From contig OZ257155.1 of assembly GCA_965279355.1 (NCBI GenBank), forward strand, positions 868,001-932,000: DNA of 64,000 bases, in the 5' to 3' direction. Both the position numbers and the translations under genes were made by a program. This stretch comes from G965279355 sp965279355 (GTDB lineage Bacteria; Pseudomonadota; Alphaproteobacteria; CACIAM-22H2). Positions within the stretch are counted from its first letter, which is position 1; every line of letters starts with the position of its first letter. The notes beneath the pieces were generated by a model, which worked only from the letters and a program-made list of their open reading frames with translations, did no database searches and was not told the origin of the DNA. Of this stretch, positions 26,172-35,032 are shown piece by piece.

Positions 26172-27794
26172 CTAACGGGAGAAGTCGTAGCCTTCCTTGG
26201 TGATGCATTCGATCAGGAACGGACGCCCGGCGGCAATCGCTTCCTTCGCCTTCTTCAAGGCTGGCACGAAGGCATCCGGCTTCTCGACCCGGATTGCTTC
26301 CATTCCAAGCCCTTCGGCAACCTTGGTGTAATTGCCACCGACATGATAAGCGCCGTACTTTTCCGTCGCCGTGATCAGGGTATCGCGCTCCGCGGCCATG
26401 ACGCCGTTGTTGAAAACGATGGTCAGGCTGGCGATCTTGTTGCGCACCGCCGTTTCCAGATCCATGCCGGTCATGCCGATGGCAGAATCGCCCATGACGT
26501 TGATGCACAGCTTATCCGGCATCGTCAGCTTGGCGCCGATCGCGAGGCCCAGGCCGTGGCCGAGTTGGGTCGATTTTCCCCAGCCGATATACGAACCGGA
26601 CACCACCGATTCCCAGAACGGGAACAGCTGTTCGCGCGGGCTGCCCGCATCGTGGGTGATGATCGTGTTGGCCGGATCGGTATTGTTCATCAGGTCCCAG
26701 ATGATCCGATACTGATTGATCGGCACCTCGGCCGAGGTGAGCTGAGGCATCCATTCTTTGCGCCATGCCGCCTTAGCTTCGCTGACGTCCTGCGACAGCT
26801 TCTTCGAGGCAGCCTTCGTATCGCGGCTCTTCAAGGCGTCGATCATTGCTTCCAGCACCAACCGGGCATCGCCGATCAACGCGTGATCGACGCGATAGTC
26901 CTTGTTGATGTCGCCGGCGTCGTTGGTGGCGTGGACGATGCGCTTGCCGGGCGGAAGCTTGGGGCCGAACGGCGTCTTGGTGAGGCTTGAGCCGATCGCA
27001 AACACCCAGTCCGCTTTGTTGAGATAATCCTTTAGCGGCTTTGATGCCGAAACCACGGCACCGCCCAGCGACAGCGGATGATTCTCGGGGAATGCGCTCT
27101 TGCCGGGGTTGGTGGTCATCACCGGCGCCGGCAGCAATTCGGCGAGCTTCACCAGCAGGTCGCTGGCGCCGGCCTGGATGACGCCCTGGCCCGCCCAGAT
27201 CAGCGGCGCCTTGGCGGAGGTCAGGGCGGCGACGGCTACCTTGATGCCTTCCGGATCGGGCCCGGAGCGATAGGACTGAACCGGCACATAGTCGAGTTCG
27301 CCGGCGAACGGTGCGGTCCAGGTCTCATCGGCCACTTCGATGACGACTGGGCCGCCGCGGCCCGTCCGCATCGCGTGATACGCACGCCGGAAAACATCGG
27401 GCAGTAGTTTCGTGTCGTTGACCCGCGCCACCCACTTTGCGATGTGACGGAAATTATCGACGGCGCTGAAACCCGGACGGATATGCTGACGCTCGGCATT
27501 GCCGCCGGTGCTGATGATCAGCACCGAGACGTTTTCAGAAAACGCCTGGGCGACACCGGCAAAGCTGTTCTCCGTACCCGGACCGCCCTGCATCGCGAAC
27601 ACGCCGTTGCGACGACCACAATTGAGGCGGGTATACGCATCGGCAATGCCGATGCCAACACGCTCCTGCCGGCACAGAATGGGTCGGATACCTATCTTAG
27701 CGCAGGCCTCAATCAGAGGCGTCCGCGGGTAGCAAGACAAAAAATCCGTGCCTTCGCGCTTGAGAATCTCCGCAACAACTTCTACGCCGTTCAT
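26172..27794 (-). CDS. Thiamine-diphosphate-dependent enzyme (acetolactate-synthase-like)
   Basis: A 540-residue protein with the Pyr, central and PP domains of the acetolactate synthase/benzoylformate decarboxylase superfamily. The cofactor-activating Glu44 lies in LCRQERVGIG, and the ThDP-Mg motif runs from GDSAIGMTG to VFNNG. True acetolactate synthase is unlikely in this catabolic setting without a regulatory subunit. Decarboxylation or C-C lyase chemistry on a 2-keto acid is more likely, for example on a ring-cleavage product. It is first in the run leading to the dioxygenase genes. Confidence 0.85.
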   Translation of the reverse strand: MNGVEVVAEILKREGTDFLSCYPRTPLIEACAKIGIRPILCRQERVGIGIADAYTRLNCGRRNGVFAMQGGPGTENSFAGVAQAFSENVSVLIISTGGNAERQHIRPGFSAVDNFRHIAKWVARVNDTKLLPDVFRRAYHAMRTGRGGPVVIEVADETWTAPFAGELDYVPVQSYRSGPDPEGIKVAVAALTSAKAPLIWAGQGVIQAGASDLLVKLAELLPAPVMTTNPGKSAFPENHPLSLGGAVVSASKPLKDYLNKADWVFAIGSSLTKTPFGPKLPPGKRIVHATNDAGDINKDYRVDHALIGDARLVLEAMIDALKSRDTKAASKKLSQDVSEAKAAWRKEWMPQLTSAEVPINQYRIIWDLMNNTDPANTIITHDAGSPREQLFPFWESVVSGSYIGWGKSTQLGHGLGLAIGAKLTMPDKLCINVMGDSAIGMTGMDLETAVRNKIASLTIVFNNGVMAAERDTLITATEKYGAYHVGGNYTKVAEGLGMEAIRVEKPDAFVPALKKAKEAIAAGRPFLIECITKEGYDFSR

Positions 27795-27889
27795 TGTATG
27801 CCCTATGCTTCTAAGTGATTGACAGTCTTCAGTTCACATCCGGATGGCCATGCCTGTCGGCAAATGCCGCCCCCGAGCCTTCCTTCTTC

Positions 27890-28855
27890 TTATTGCTGCT
27901 CGATCTTCGCGATCCGCACGAACTCCACCCAATCCTTCAGTTCTTTCAGGAAAACAGCCTGCGCTTCAGCCGGACTCATGGTGGCCACATCTATGGAAAG
28001 ATTGGCAAAGAAGGCACGCCCTTCAGCGCTATTGGCGGCCTCCGACATGACGCGATTGAGATGATCGATGATCGGCTTCGGCGTGCCCAAGGGGACGAAT
28101 ATGCCCCAGATGCCCTCGATAACGATGTTATGGCCGCTCTCCCTCAACGTCGCATATTTAGGGAGCGTCCTGGTGCGAACCGCACTGGATATCGCCAGAA
28201 CGCGAGCCTGATTTTGTTGTGCCATGGTTTCGCCGGCACCGGTCTCGACGACCGCAAAATCGAGCGAGCCTGATGCCAGATCATTCAGCCAATCGCGCGA
28301 GGTTCTGTACTGAACCTCGACATTCCCTGTTCCTAAACTGCCGGTATACATCGCCCCGATGATGCGGGCCTGAGGATAGGCAGTGCCGTAACTCCCATTT
28401 TTGCCCTTCTGCTTCAGGGCTTCGCTCAGGCTGGCCAGTGACTGATGTGGAGAATTCGGCCCGACGACCACCAGGTGCGGCTGCCGCGCCAAGGTTCCGA
28501 CAACCTCTAAAGTCTTGGAGGCGTCTATCGGCGGATTTTTGACCATGGCCATGGCACCCGCCACAGTGGACAGGCCGTTGAATAGCATCGTGTAGCCGTC
28601 AGGCCTGGCCCGCGCCACGGCTTCATTGCCGATATTGCCGAGTGCGCCGGGACGGTTCTCGACGATGACCGGGCGACCCAAGGCCGTCTGCATCTTGGTG
28701 CCGACAAACCTGGCTATGATGTCCGGGCCGCTCCCCGCGACAAACCCGACGACAATTCGGAGATCCCGTTCGGGGAATGTTTGTGCATGTGCCGTTGCCG
28801 CCCCTCCGAAAAACGCCATTAGCGATAACGCTAGCAATGAAAGAACTTTTTTCAT
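27890..28855 (-). CDS. Bug/TctC-type solute-binding protein
   Basis: A 321-residue periplasmic binding protein with a signal peptide (residues 1-24, LLALSLMAFFGGAATAHA). The mature N-terminus reads FPERDLRIVVGFVAGSGPD, and VIVENRPGALGNIGNEA follows. The upstream region carries the palindrome ATTTTATAAAAT, proposed as a GntR site. Bug proteins bind organic acids for uptake or signalling. No TctAB membrane genes are present, so it may use a permease encoded elsewhere. It lies 95 bases upstream of the ThDP gene. Confidence 0.9.
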   Translation of the reverse strand: MKKVLSLLALSLMAFFGGAATAHAQTFPERDLRIVVGFVAGSGPDIIARFVGTKMQTALGRPVIVENRPGALGNIGNEAVARARPDGYTMLFNGLSTVAGAMAMVKNPPIDASKTLEVVGTLARQPHLVVVGPNSPHQSLASLSEALKQKGKNGSYGTAYPQARIIGAMYTGSLGTGNVEVQYRTSRDWLNDLASGSLDFAVVETGAGETMAQQNQARVLAISSAVRTRTLPKYATLRESGHNIVIEGIWGIFVPLGTPKPIIDHLNRVMSEAANSAEGRAFFANLSIDVATMSPAEAQAVFLKELKDWVEFVRIAKIEQQ

Positions 28856-28929
28856 TCTCGACCTCCACAGCCTGAGGGCATGATGTCAGCTTCTTTGTGC
28901 GGTGACCACAGTTTTGTTACTGATGACAT

Positions 28930-28941
28930 ATTTTATAAAAT
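28930..28941. promoter_or_regulatory. Candidate GntR/FCD operator
   Basis: ATTTTATAAAAT is a perfect 12-bp palindrome, similar in form to sites of VanR-type FCD regulators. It lies 75 bases upstream of the Bug start on the minus strand, overlapping a weak promoter (TTGCGC, 16-17 bases, AAATAT). The same palindrome occurs at 38621. Confidence 0.55.
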
Positions 28942-29076
28942 TAATCTTTGCGCAAAGACCCGGTTGAACGCAGAAGCTGCAGCGCTAGCGCATCCCGATC
29001 CGTAGACCGGAACCGCTAGCGCCGGCTAGCCAGCTATGTTCATTGCGAGATTAGTGCCAACTCCGAAGCGACCACA

Positions 29077-29092
29077 TGTGTAGCTCTACACA
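29077..29092. repeat. Inverted repeat TGTGTAG-CT-CTACACA
   Basis: Perfect 7-bp arms with a 2-base centre, 75 bases beyond the end of the creatininase-like gene. No T-run follows, so a terminator is unlikely; it could be a protein-binding site. Confidence 0.4.
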
Positions 29093-29167
29093 AAATGGAC
29101 CGAGCTGAGTCCCGATATTGTTCTGATGTTGGCCAACTACTCAGCCGCTTTGGGCGCAATTCTCGCG

Positions 29168-30001
29168 CTATAAATTTTTAACTCGAGATTCGATAGCCGC
29201 CGCAACGAGTTGCGATTGCTGCGCAAGCAGTATTTCGCCGAGCTTCGGGTCCGAAGAAGCAGGATCGCCCAAGTAACCCAGCGGCGTCATCTTGAGCGTA
29301 AATTGCTTGCCCTTACGCCACTCTGCCAGGCCTTCCGGCCCCAGGTTTGTGGGTTTGAGACCTGAGATTAGATCCTGCCTGATAACATCAGGGAAATAGC
29401 GCCGCATGCTCGACGTCTCGAATTTACCGGCGTGAACGTCCATGAACTCGCTTTTACGCTCTACCTCCCCTGACGTTGTCAGTGCGTGCGGATCCATCGG
29501 ATCAATGCCAAGCCGCTTGAAGAAGCTGGGCGCACCGACGAAATAAGCATCGAGGTTCGCAGAAGCGGCACCACGCTTTATGCCGTCCAGGATTGTCCTG
29601 TTGTGCAAGGCATCGCCATGGCCCGATACACAATACAGCTGCTGAAATCCGTCCTTTTTCAGGCTACAAACAATATCGATCATCAGTTCGATCATCACCG
29701 AGGGCCGCACCTCGAAAGTGCCGGGAAATATTCCAGTCACATCATTAATGCCCCAATAGTACGGCGGCATGATTACACTCGGCACGCCTTTTTCCTTCAA
29801 AAGCGACTTCACGTGTTTCAAAAGAATAGAGGGCATATACACATCGGTAGCGAGCGGCAGGTGAGGGCCGTGCTGCTCAATGACGCCGAGCCCCCACAGC
29901 ACAATTGCCCCATTCTTTGCTGCTTCTCGAACTTCCGGATAGGTCATATCCGCAATCGTATCCTCGAAAATCGAGTAACCGTTTGAAGCCACGGGGCCCA
30001 T
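29168..30001 (-). CDS. Creatininase-family amidohydrolase
   Basis: A 277-residue metal-dependent hydrolase of the creatininase fold. Metal ligands are visible in VIEQHGPHLPLATD (Glu42, His44, Asp53) and SGHGD; the late motif reads HAGKFETS, close to the HAGExETS of the family. Members cleave cyclic or linear amides such as creatinine, N-formyl compounds or mycofactocin precursors. It follows the LigAB genes by 30 bases and probably shares their transcript. An amide bond in the pathway substrate would fit the RidA-like and dioxygenase neighbours, but this is inference. Confidence 0.88.
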   Translation of the reverse strand: MGPVASNGYSIFEDTIADMTYPEVREAAKNGAIVLWGLGVIEQHGPHLPLATDVYMPSILLKHVKSLLKEKGVPSVIMPPYYWGINDVTGIFPGTFEVRPSVMIELMIDIVCSLKKDGFQQLYCVSGHGDALHNRTILDGIKRGAASANLDAYFVGAPSFFKRLGIDPMDPHALTTSGEVERKSEFMDVHAGKFETSSMRRYFPDVIRQDLISGLKPTNLGPEGLAEWRKGKQFTLKMTPLGYLGDPASSDPKLGEILLAQQSQLVAAAIESRVKNL

Positions 30002-30031
30002 CGCTTTATCTCCGGTATGTAAAAATCGCGC

Positions 30032-30355
30032 TCAGGGATTTGACCTGGGCACGTTAGGATTCTTGCCAGTCAGGGATGCGACGAGATTATTCGCGGCATC
30101 CACAGCGCCTTTCCCTGCCTCGTTGCCCCAGATGAGGCGGGCCAACTGACCGCCGAGATATGGGTGAATTCCAAGATCATAGAGGGCTCGGAAATCACGC
30201 TTCTCGATTGCATTACGTTCGGCGGGCAGAAGGTCATAGCGGTCCAAAACCGCCGATTCTTTCTCATTGAAGAGCAGCCGCAGCTGCCGATCCCATTTCA
30301 GGTCTTGAACCAGATCGTTAGACACCAAATTCGGATCAAATTTTTCCCAAGCCAT
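30032..30355 (-). CDS. Extradiol dioxygenase alpha subunit (LigA-like)
   Basis: A 107-residue small subunit of class III extradiol dioxygenases. The sequence LFNEKESAVLDRYDLLPAER and HPYLGGQLARLIWG is the LigA superfamily signature. The ATG at 30355 is chosen, with GAGGG just ahead. It starts 8 bases after the LigB-like stop, in reverse order to ligAB of Sphingobium, where ligA comes first. The subunit forms a lid over the active site of the beta subunit. Confidence 0.88.
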   Translation of the reverse strand: MAWEKFDPNLVSNDLVQDLKWDRQLRLLFNEKESAVLDRYDLLPAERNAIEKRDFRALYDLGIHPYLGGQLARLIWGNEAGKGAVDAANNLVASLTGKNPNVPRSNP

Positions 30356-30363
30356 TTTCCCTC

Positions 30364-31224
30364 TCAGTGCCGCACGGACGAGAGATTCCAGATCACGCCG
30401 CCCACCCCACAACGAAAGTTGCTCCAACCCGTGTAGCCAAAAGATCGGCCGCTACGTTCACCAATCGCACCAAGGACAGGATACCAGGCAAGGATCTCAG
30501 CCGTTCCGCCCATCCCTGCTTCCTCCATTCGGCTCACCGGGAATTCCTTCAACAATTTCTGGTGGTCCCCGCTGCAAGCCAAGTCCAGGAAGGCGCGGTC
30601 GAATTCCTCATCTATTTTGTAATAGCGTGCGCCACCGGGCTCGTGGCTTAGGCCGCCTGACCCTACAAGTCCGACCCGCAGATCGGTCGGCAGGTCGTCC
30701 AGCACAAACGCCGCAAGCGCCTTTCCGACCTCATAGCAGCGATGCTGGTCAGGGTATGGTGGGACCGTGCAGTTCTGAAGTACCGGGACGAGCCCTATTC
30801 CTGACTGATCGAGATCCGTCATCACGACGGGGACGGAAATATTGTCGTCAAAGTTCAGATTTTCGTTGCGTGCGGTCATCCGAATGCCGCGCCGGGTCAT
30901 TCCCGAAAACAGCGCTTTGGCTACGGCCTGATCGCCCTTCACATTGTAGTCTCGACAACCGATCCAAGGTTTGAACCATTCGTGTGGCCCCTGATGCTGG
31001 GCAGCTGTTCCGATGAGAAAGTCCGGGTAAGATCGGACCCTACTGTTGGCGAGATGATCGTTGGCAAATACGATGAGGACATCCGGCTTCGTAGCCTTCA
31101 GGCCGTTTCTCACAGCTTCAAACGTGTCTGAAACGACGCTGCGAACCTCCTGCGGGGCTGAGTTGTATTGTCCCACGATGGCGGGTGCATGAGGGACTCC
31201 AGCCGCGAAAACGATCTTTGCCAC
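30364..31224 (-). CDS. Extradiol dioxygenase beta subunit (LigB-like)
   Basis: A 286-residue catalytic subunit of the protocatechuate 4,5-dioxygenase family. A GTG at 31224 with GGGGAG five bases upstream is chosen, which places His12 (GVPHAPA) at the exact position of the LigB iron ligand. His57 (FANDHL) is the second ligand, and Glu in GGTAEILAWYP is the likely third. It cleaves a catecholic ring next to the diol. It is the first gene of a minus-strand operon and is divergent from the GntR gene by ~57 bases. The natural diol substrate is unknown. Confidence 0.9.
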   Translation of the reverse strand: MAKIVFAAGVPHAPAIVGQYNSAPQEVRSVVSDTFEAVRNGLKATKPDVLIVFANDHLANSRVRSYPDFLIGTAAQHQGPHEWFKPWIGCRDYNVKGDQAVAKALFSGMTRRGIRMTARNENLNFDDNISVPVVMTDLDQSGIGLVPVLQNCTVPPYPDQHRCYEVGKALAAFVLDDLPTDLRVGLVGSGGLSHEPGGARYYKIDEEFDRAFLDLACSGDHQKLLKEFPVSRMEEAGMGGTAEILAWYPVLGAIGERSGRSFGYTGWSNFRCGVGGVIWNLSSVRH

Positions 31225-31281
31225 TATTCTCCCCTCACGTTGTGATATAAAAACCAGCACGAATCATATTTAGGGTCATCA

Positions 31282-32031
31282 GTGGAACCGACTCATCTCA
31301 ACTGGGGTCCATCGCCGCGGCGAGTTCTGGCAAATGGCGGCCGTACGCTCGCCGATCAGGCCTATCAGCGTATTCGGGAAGACATCATCGAAGGTCGTCT
31401 TCCGCCCGGTGCGAAGCTGCAGCCAGACGTCCTGCGCGATCGATATCACATCGGATTGAGTCCCCTGCGCGAGGCACTTTCGCGTCTTACGACAGACGGA
31501 CTTGCCGTTTCCGAAGGACAACGTGGAATATTCGTCGCGCCGGCGTCGTATGCCGAACTTTGCGATATCGGCAATCTCCATATCAATTTCGCATGCATGG
31601 CGTTCGAATTGTCCATGAAGTTTGGCGACACCGCATGGGAGAACAGCGTTGTCACAACCTACTATCAGCTGAATAAGCTTGAGCGGCAATCCGATAGGAA
31701 TTCCAAGGACTTCATTGGAGAGTGGGAACGACGCAATCGGGAATTTCATATAGCCTTGGAAGCCGGCTGCGGCTCTCCTTGGCTCGTCCATTTCTGCGAT
31801 ATTCTGCACGACCAGCTTGAGCGCTATCGACGGCTGTTTGTGGCCTACAAGCACATTGATTCCGACACCTACGATGAGCATCGGCGGATCATGGAGCTTG
31901 CGCTGGCTCGAAAGCCCGAAGCCGTGAAGCTTCTGGCTGCGCATCTTCGTACGACGATGGAGAAAATCGAGCGCTCGATGTCGAAAGCCGGAAGAGCCGC
32001 CGCCCTGCCGGGCAAAAAGCGCCGGCGTTAA
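31282..32031 (+). CDS. GntR-family regulator with FCD domain
   Basis: A 249-residue regulator with a GTG start. The N-terminal winged helix runs to ~residue 95 (LADQAYQRIREDIIEGRLPP, then GLSPLREALSRLTTDGLAV). The C-terminal all-helical FCD ligand-binding domain has His residues expected to hold a metal (REFHIALE, DEHRRIMELALA, AAHLRTTME). Such proteins repress sugar-acid or aromatic-acid genes. It is divergent from ligB, and the palindrome ATTTTATAAAAT upstream of two transport operons on either side is its likely target. Only a half-like sequence (GATATAAAAA) is seen in its own promoter. Confidence 0.92.
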   Translation: MEPTHLNWGPSPRRVLANGGRTLADQAYQRIREDIIEGRLPPGAKLQPDVLRDRYHIGLSPLREALSRLTTDGLAVSEGQRGIFVAPASYAELCDIGNLHINFACMAFELSMKFGDTAWENSVVTTYYQLNKLERQSDRNSKDFIGEWERRNREFHIALEAGCGSPWLVHFCDILHDQLERYRRLFVAYKHIDSDTYDEHRRIMELALARKPEAVKLLAAHLRTTMEKIERSMSKAGRAAALPGKKRRR

Positions 32032-32089
32032 CAGCGCTCGCCTTTTTCCGTAGACATCACGTGTCTTCGCGCGGGCTGGGCGGCGCAAA

Positions 32090-32109
32090 CATTTGCTCGC
32101 CCGCAAATG
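32090..32109. repeat. Inverted repeat between convergent genes
   Basis: CATTTGC-TCGCCC-GCAAATG has perfect 7-bp arms and lies between the ends of the GntR and flavin monooxygenase genes. It could form a hairpin that ends transcription from either side, although there is no clear T-run. Confidence 0.35.
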
Positions 32110-32232
32110 CTGTATTTCAAGCGAATCTGCTTTAAGCAAGCGCCCGTCAAGCGGCGATGGCCAGCTATTACTAAACTCCATAAGGCCATTAGATCAAATC
32201 GGATATATTTTATCAACGTACAATGATTTTAT

Positions 32233-33327
32233 TTAATGGAGCCCCAGCTTGGCAAGGCGCGGCATCACCTCCTGAACAAAATAGGGCATCTGCTCCAGAT
32301 AGTTGACCATCGTGAAGGCAAGCCCATCGAATCCGTCGTCGGCAATACGCTCAAACTCGTCGGCCACCTCATCGGGCGTGCCGACAATCGGCAATGATCC
32401 ATGCCCGCCGGCAAACCGGGTCCGGTATTTGGCGAAAACGTCGGGCGGAAACGACTGCGCGTGGAGGCCCTGCATCTTCATCAGATGAGAGACGGCCTCC
32501 TCATCGGCATTTTCGACTGCATACCATTGGTAATACTCCTCGGCCTCTTTCCTGGTCGGGCGGCAGACGACGTGTCCTGAGGTGAAAACACCGATCTTAC
32601 GGCCGTGATCGCGCAGGGTGCCGCTTTTGATCTCGGCCACGTTCTTCTTGGCTCGCTCATGATCGATCAGCGCCGTGAACATCACATCGCAATTGCGTGC
32701 CGCGAAGGAACGCCCCGCCCCCGATGATCCGGCGTTCATCAACATGGGCCTTTCCTGACCCCATGGCTTCGGACTCCCCCGCACACCCTTCAGTTTGAAA
32801 TACGCGCCGTCATGGTCGAAGGGTCCCGACTCTTTCCAGATCCTGGAAATGACGTCCCACCACTCCTGGCCGAACACGTACCGCTCATCATGGTCGCGTT
32901 GCGGAATGCCGAACATCTCGAATTCGTCCTGGTTCCAGCCGCAGACGATGTTTAGCCCGAACCTCCCCTGCCCGACCAGATCCACCGTGACGCACTGCTT
33001 GGCGGCGAAAACCGGATGGATCATCGGCGCATGCACAGTGCCGAAGACATTGAGTTTCTCGGTATGAGCCAGAAGGCCGCCCGCCCAGGTGATCGTCTCC
33101 AGCGTCTCGCCTTCAAAATCGGTCTCGCCGCCATAGCCGCGCCAACGTGCGAGCGGCAGCATGAAGTCGATACCGCAGCGATCCGCCAGCTTCGCCAGGG
33201 CGAGATTGTTCTCCCAGCTTGCCTCCCAACGCCCGGGTATCTTGGTGGCGGCAGTCCCCGAGGAACAATTCGCCGCGAACAGCCCGAGCTTGAGCCGGCT
33301 CGATCCACGCAAAAGAGCGTTCCTCAT
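32233..33327 (-). CDS. Luciferase-like flavin monooxygenase (SsuD/RutA-like)
   Basis: A 364-residue LLM-family enzyme: WEASWENNLALAKLADRCGI, GLNIVCGWNQDEFEMFGIPQ and RPMLMNAGSSGAGRSFAARN are typical of the alkanesulfonate, dimethylsulfone and pyrimidine (RutA) monooxygenases using FMNH2. It closes the six-gene ABC transporter operon, 12 bases downstream of the last ATPase gene, so the imported compound is probably its substrate. Sulfur- or nitrogen-containing small molecules are candidates. No flavin reductase is adjacent. Confidence 0.88.
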   Translation of the reverse strand: MRNALLRGSSRLKLGLFAANCSSGTAATKIPGRWEASWENNLALAKLADRCGIDFMLPLARWRGYGGETDFEGETLETITWAGGLLAHTEKLNVFGTVHAPMIHPVFAAKQCVTVDLVGQGRFGLNIVCGWNQDEFEMFGIPQRDHDERYVFGQEWWDVISRIWKESGPFDHDGAYFKLKGVRGSPKPWGQERPMLMNAGSSGAGRSFAARNCDVMFTALIDHERAKKNVAEIKSGTLRDHGRKIGVFTSGHVVCRPTRKEAEEYYQWYAVENADEEAVSHLMKMQGLHAQSFPPDVFAKYRTRFAGGHGSLPIVGTPDEVADEFERIADDGFDGLAFTMVNYLEQMPYFVQEVMPRLAKLGLH

Positions 33328-33339
33328 TGCCTGTCCTTT

Positions 33340-34170
33340 TTAGTCGTCTACATCCAGGGCCACACTGTCGATCCACATCGGGTCGATTTCAGGCAGCGGG
33401 ATAGCTTGCAGCAGTCGCTGCGTGTAAGGCGATTGCGGGTGCTCGAAGATCTGCGCGGTCGGCCCGGCCTCCACGGTCAGACCGTGCCGCATCACGGCGA
33501 CGCTGCTGCAGCAGGCGCGCACGACCGACAGATCATGGCTGATCAGAATGATCGCCATGCCTAAAGACTGCCGGAGCTCATTCAAGAGGTCGAGGATCTG
33601 GGCCTGAACCGAAACATCGAGACCCGAGACGATTTCATCCGCCACCACCAGCCGCGGCTCAAGAGCAATAGCCCGGGCAATACCGATGCGCTGCCGCTGA
33701 CCACCCGAAAGCTGATGCGGGTAGCGCTTCATGAACTCGGTTGAGAGGCCAACGCGCCGGAACAGCGGCTCCGCCAGTTCAAGGGCCTGTTTCGCGTTCT
33801 TCGCCACCCCATGAACGATAAACGGTTCGGCGACGATGGAGCCGATCTGTTTTCGCGGATTAAGCGACGATTGCGAATCCTGGAACACCATCTGCATCTG
33901 GGCTCTCAGCGGCCGCAGTTCGGTCTCTTTCAGACCGCTGATATCCAAGTTGTTGAAGATAATGCTGCCCGCGGTCGGGCGATAAAGGCGCACCAGAGTC
34001 CTCGCCAGTGTGCTTTTGCCCGATCCCGACTCGCCGACGACGCCGACGCAGTCCGCGCTTTGGACGGAGAAATCGATTCCCTTGAGAATCTCCAGCATCG
34101 GGGTCCGGCCGAAAGCGGGCTTGTGCCCGCGATCCGGCAATGACAGCCGAAGATTACGCGCCTCAAGCAT
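33340..34170 (-). CDS. Peptide/nickel-type ABC transporter ATPase (DppF/OppF-like)
   Basis: A 276-residue ATPase. Walker A is GVVGESGSGKSTLAR, the signature is LSGGQRQRIGIAR, and Walker B ends VVADEIVSGLD, with Ile replacing the usual Pro. The ATG at 34170 overlaps the end of the preceding ATPase gene by 8 bases, pointing to coupled translation; longer upstream frames belong to the neighbour's reading in another frame. Confidence 0.9.
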   Translation of the reverse strand: MLEARNLRLSLPDRGHKPAFGRTPMLEILKGIDFSVQSADCVGVVGESGSGKSTLARTLVRLYRPTAGSIIFNNLDISGLKETELRPLRAQMQMVFQDSQSSLNPRKQIGSIVAEPFIVHGVAKNAKQALELAEPLFRRVGLSTEFMKRYPHQLSGGQRQRIGIARAIALEPRLVVADEIVSGLDVSVQAQILDLLNELRQSLGMAIILISHDLSVVRACCSSVAVMRHGLTVEAGPTAQIFEHPQSPYTQRLLQAIPLPEIDPMWIDSVALDVDD

Positions 34171-35032
34171 GTCCGGCCTGCTGATCATAGGCCTGCGCGT
34201 CCGCATGCAATCTGTCGCGGAGAGCCTGGGGCACCGACTGCAGCGCCATCTGCGGCCGGTCATAACGCGGGGCTGCTGCCAGCAATGCACGGGTGTAATC
34301 GTGGCGCGGCGCGTTGAATATCTCTGCCACCGATCCCCGTTCCAGAACCATTCCCGCGTAAAGGATGGTGACTGAGTCGCAGATCTTCGCCACGACACCG
34401 AGATCGTGCGTCACAAACAGTACAGATGCACCGGTCTTCGCCTGCATCAGCTTGATCAGCTTCAGGATCTGATGCTGCACCGTGACATCCAGCGCGGTCG
34501 TCGGCTCGTCGGCGACGATCAGCTTGGGCTCACAGGAGAAGGCAATCGAAATCACGACGCGCTGGCACATCCCGCCGGACAGTTCGTGCGGATAGAGCCG
34601 CAGGACCCGCTCAGGATCGCGAATGCGGACCGCACTCAGCATCTCCAGCGCCCGGCTGCGCGCCTCACCGGCCGAGAGGCCGAGATGAAGCTGCATCACA
34701 TCGACCATCTGATCTTCGATACGGAACACCGGATTTAGAGCTGTCATCGGGTTCTGCAGGATCATCGTCATCGACTGACCACGCAAACCGCGCCGCTGGC
34801 GCCCGCTCATCGAAAGCAGATCCTGACCATCGAAACGGATGCTGCCTGACGTCACCCGACCGCCGGCCGGTAGCACATCAAGCACCGCCTTGCCGATCAT
34901 AGTCTTGCCGCCACCTGATTCGCCGACAAGGCCGACAATGCTCCCCGTCGCCACATGCAGGGACACATTGCGCAGGATCGGCACGGCGCCGATCGAAACA
35001 TGGAGATTTGAGATGTCGAGTAGGGTGCTCAT
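34163..35032 (-). CDS. Peptide/nickel-type ABC transporter ATPase (DppD/OppD-like)
   Basis: A 289-residue ATPase with Walker A GLVGESGGGKTMIG, signature ELSGGMCQRV and Walker B LIVADEPTTALDVT. The C-terminal extension typical of Opp/Dpp ATPases is present. It pairs with the DppF-like protein and powers the two permeases. The gene overlaps the upstream permease gene by 4 bases. Confidence 0.92.
   Translation of the reverse strand: MSTLLDISNLHVSIGAVPILRNVSLHVATGSIVGLVGESGGGKTMIGKAVLDVLPAGGRVTSGSIRFDGQDLLSMSGRQRRGLRGQSMTMILQNPMTALNPVFRIEDQMVDVMQLHLGLSAGEARSRALEMLSAVRIRDPERVLRLYPHELSGGMCQRVVISIAFSCEPKLIVADEPTTALDVTVQHQILKLIKLMQAKTGASVLFVTHDLGVVAKICDSVTILYAGMVLERGSVAEIFNAPRHDYTRALLAAAPRYDRPQMALQSVPQALRDRLHADAQAYDQQAGHA

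Larger units (their letters stand above)
28856..29167. other. Intergenic region with two palindromes
   Basis: 312 bases between the creatininase-like gene and the Bug gene, with no gene. It contains ATTTTATAAAAT (28930-28941) and the 7-bp inverted repeat TGTGTAG-CT-CTACACA (29077-29092). The first sits in a likely promoter for the Bug gene; the second is unexplained. Confidence 0.55.

Noticed and set aside
26172..27794. Biosynthetic acetolactate synthase
   Set aside because: The fold matches, but no small regulatory subunit or branched-chain genes are near, and the setting is catabolic.
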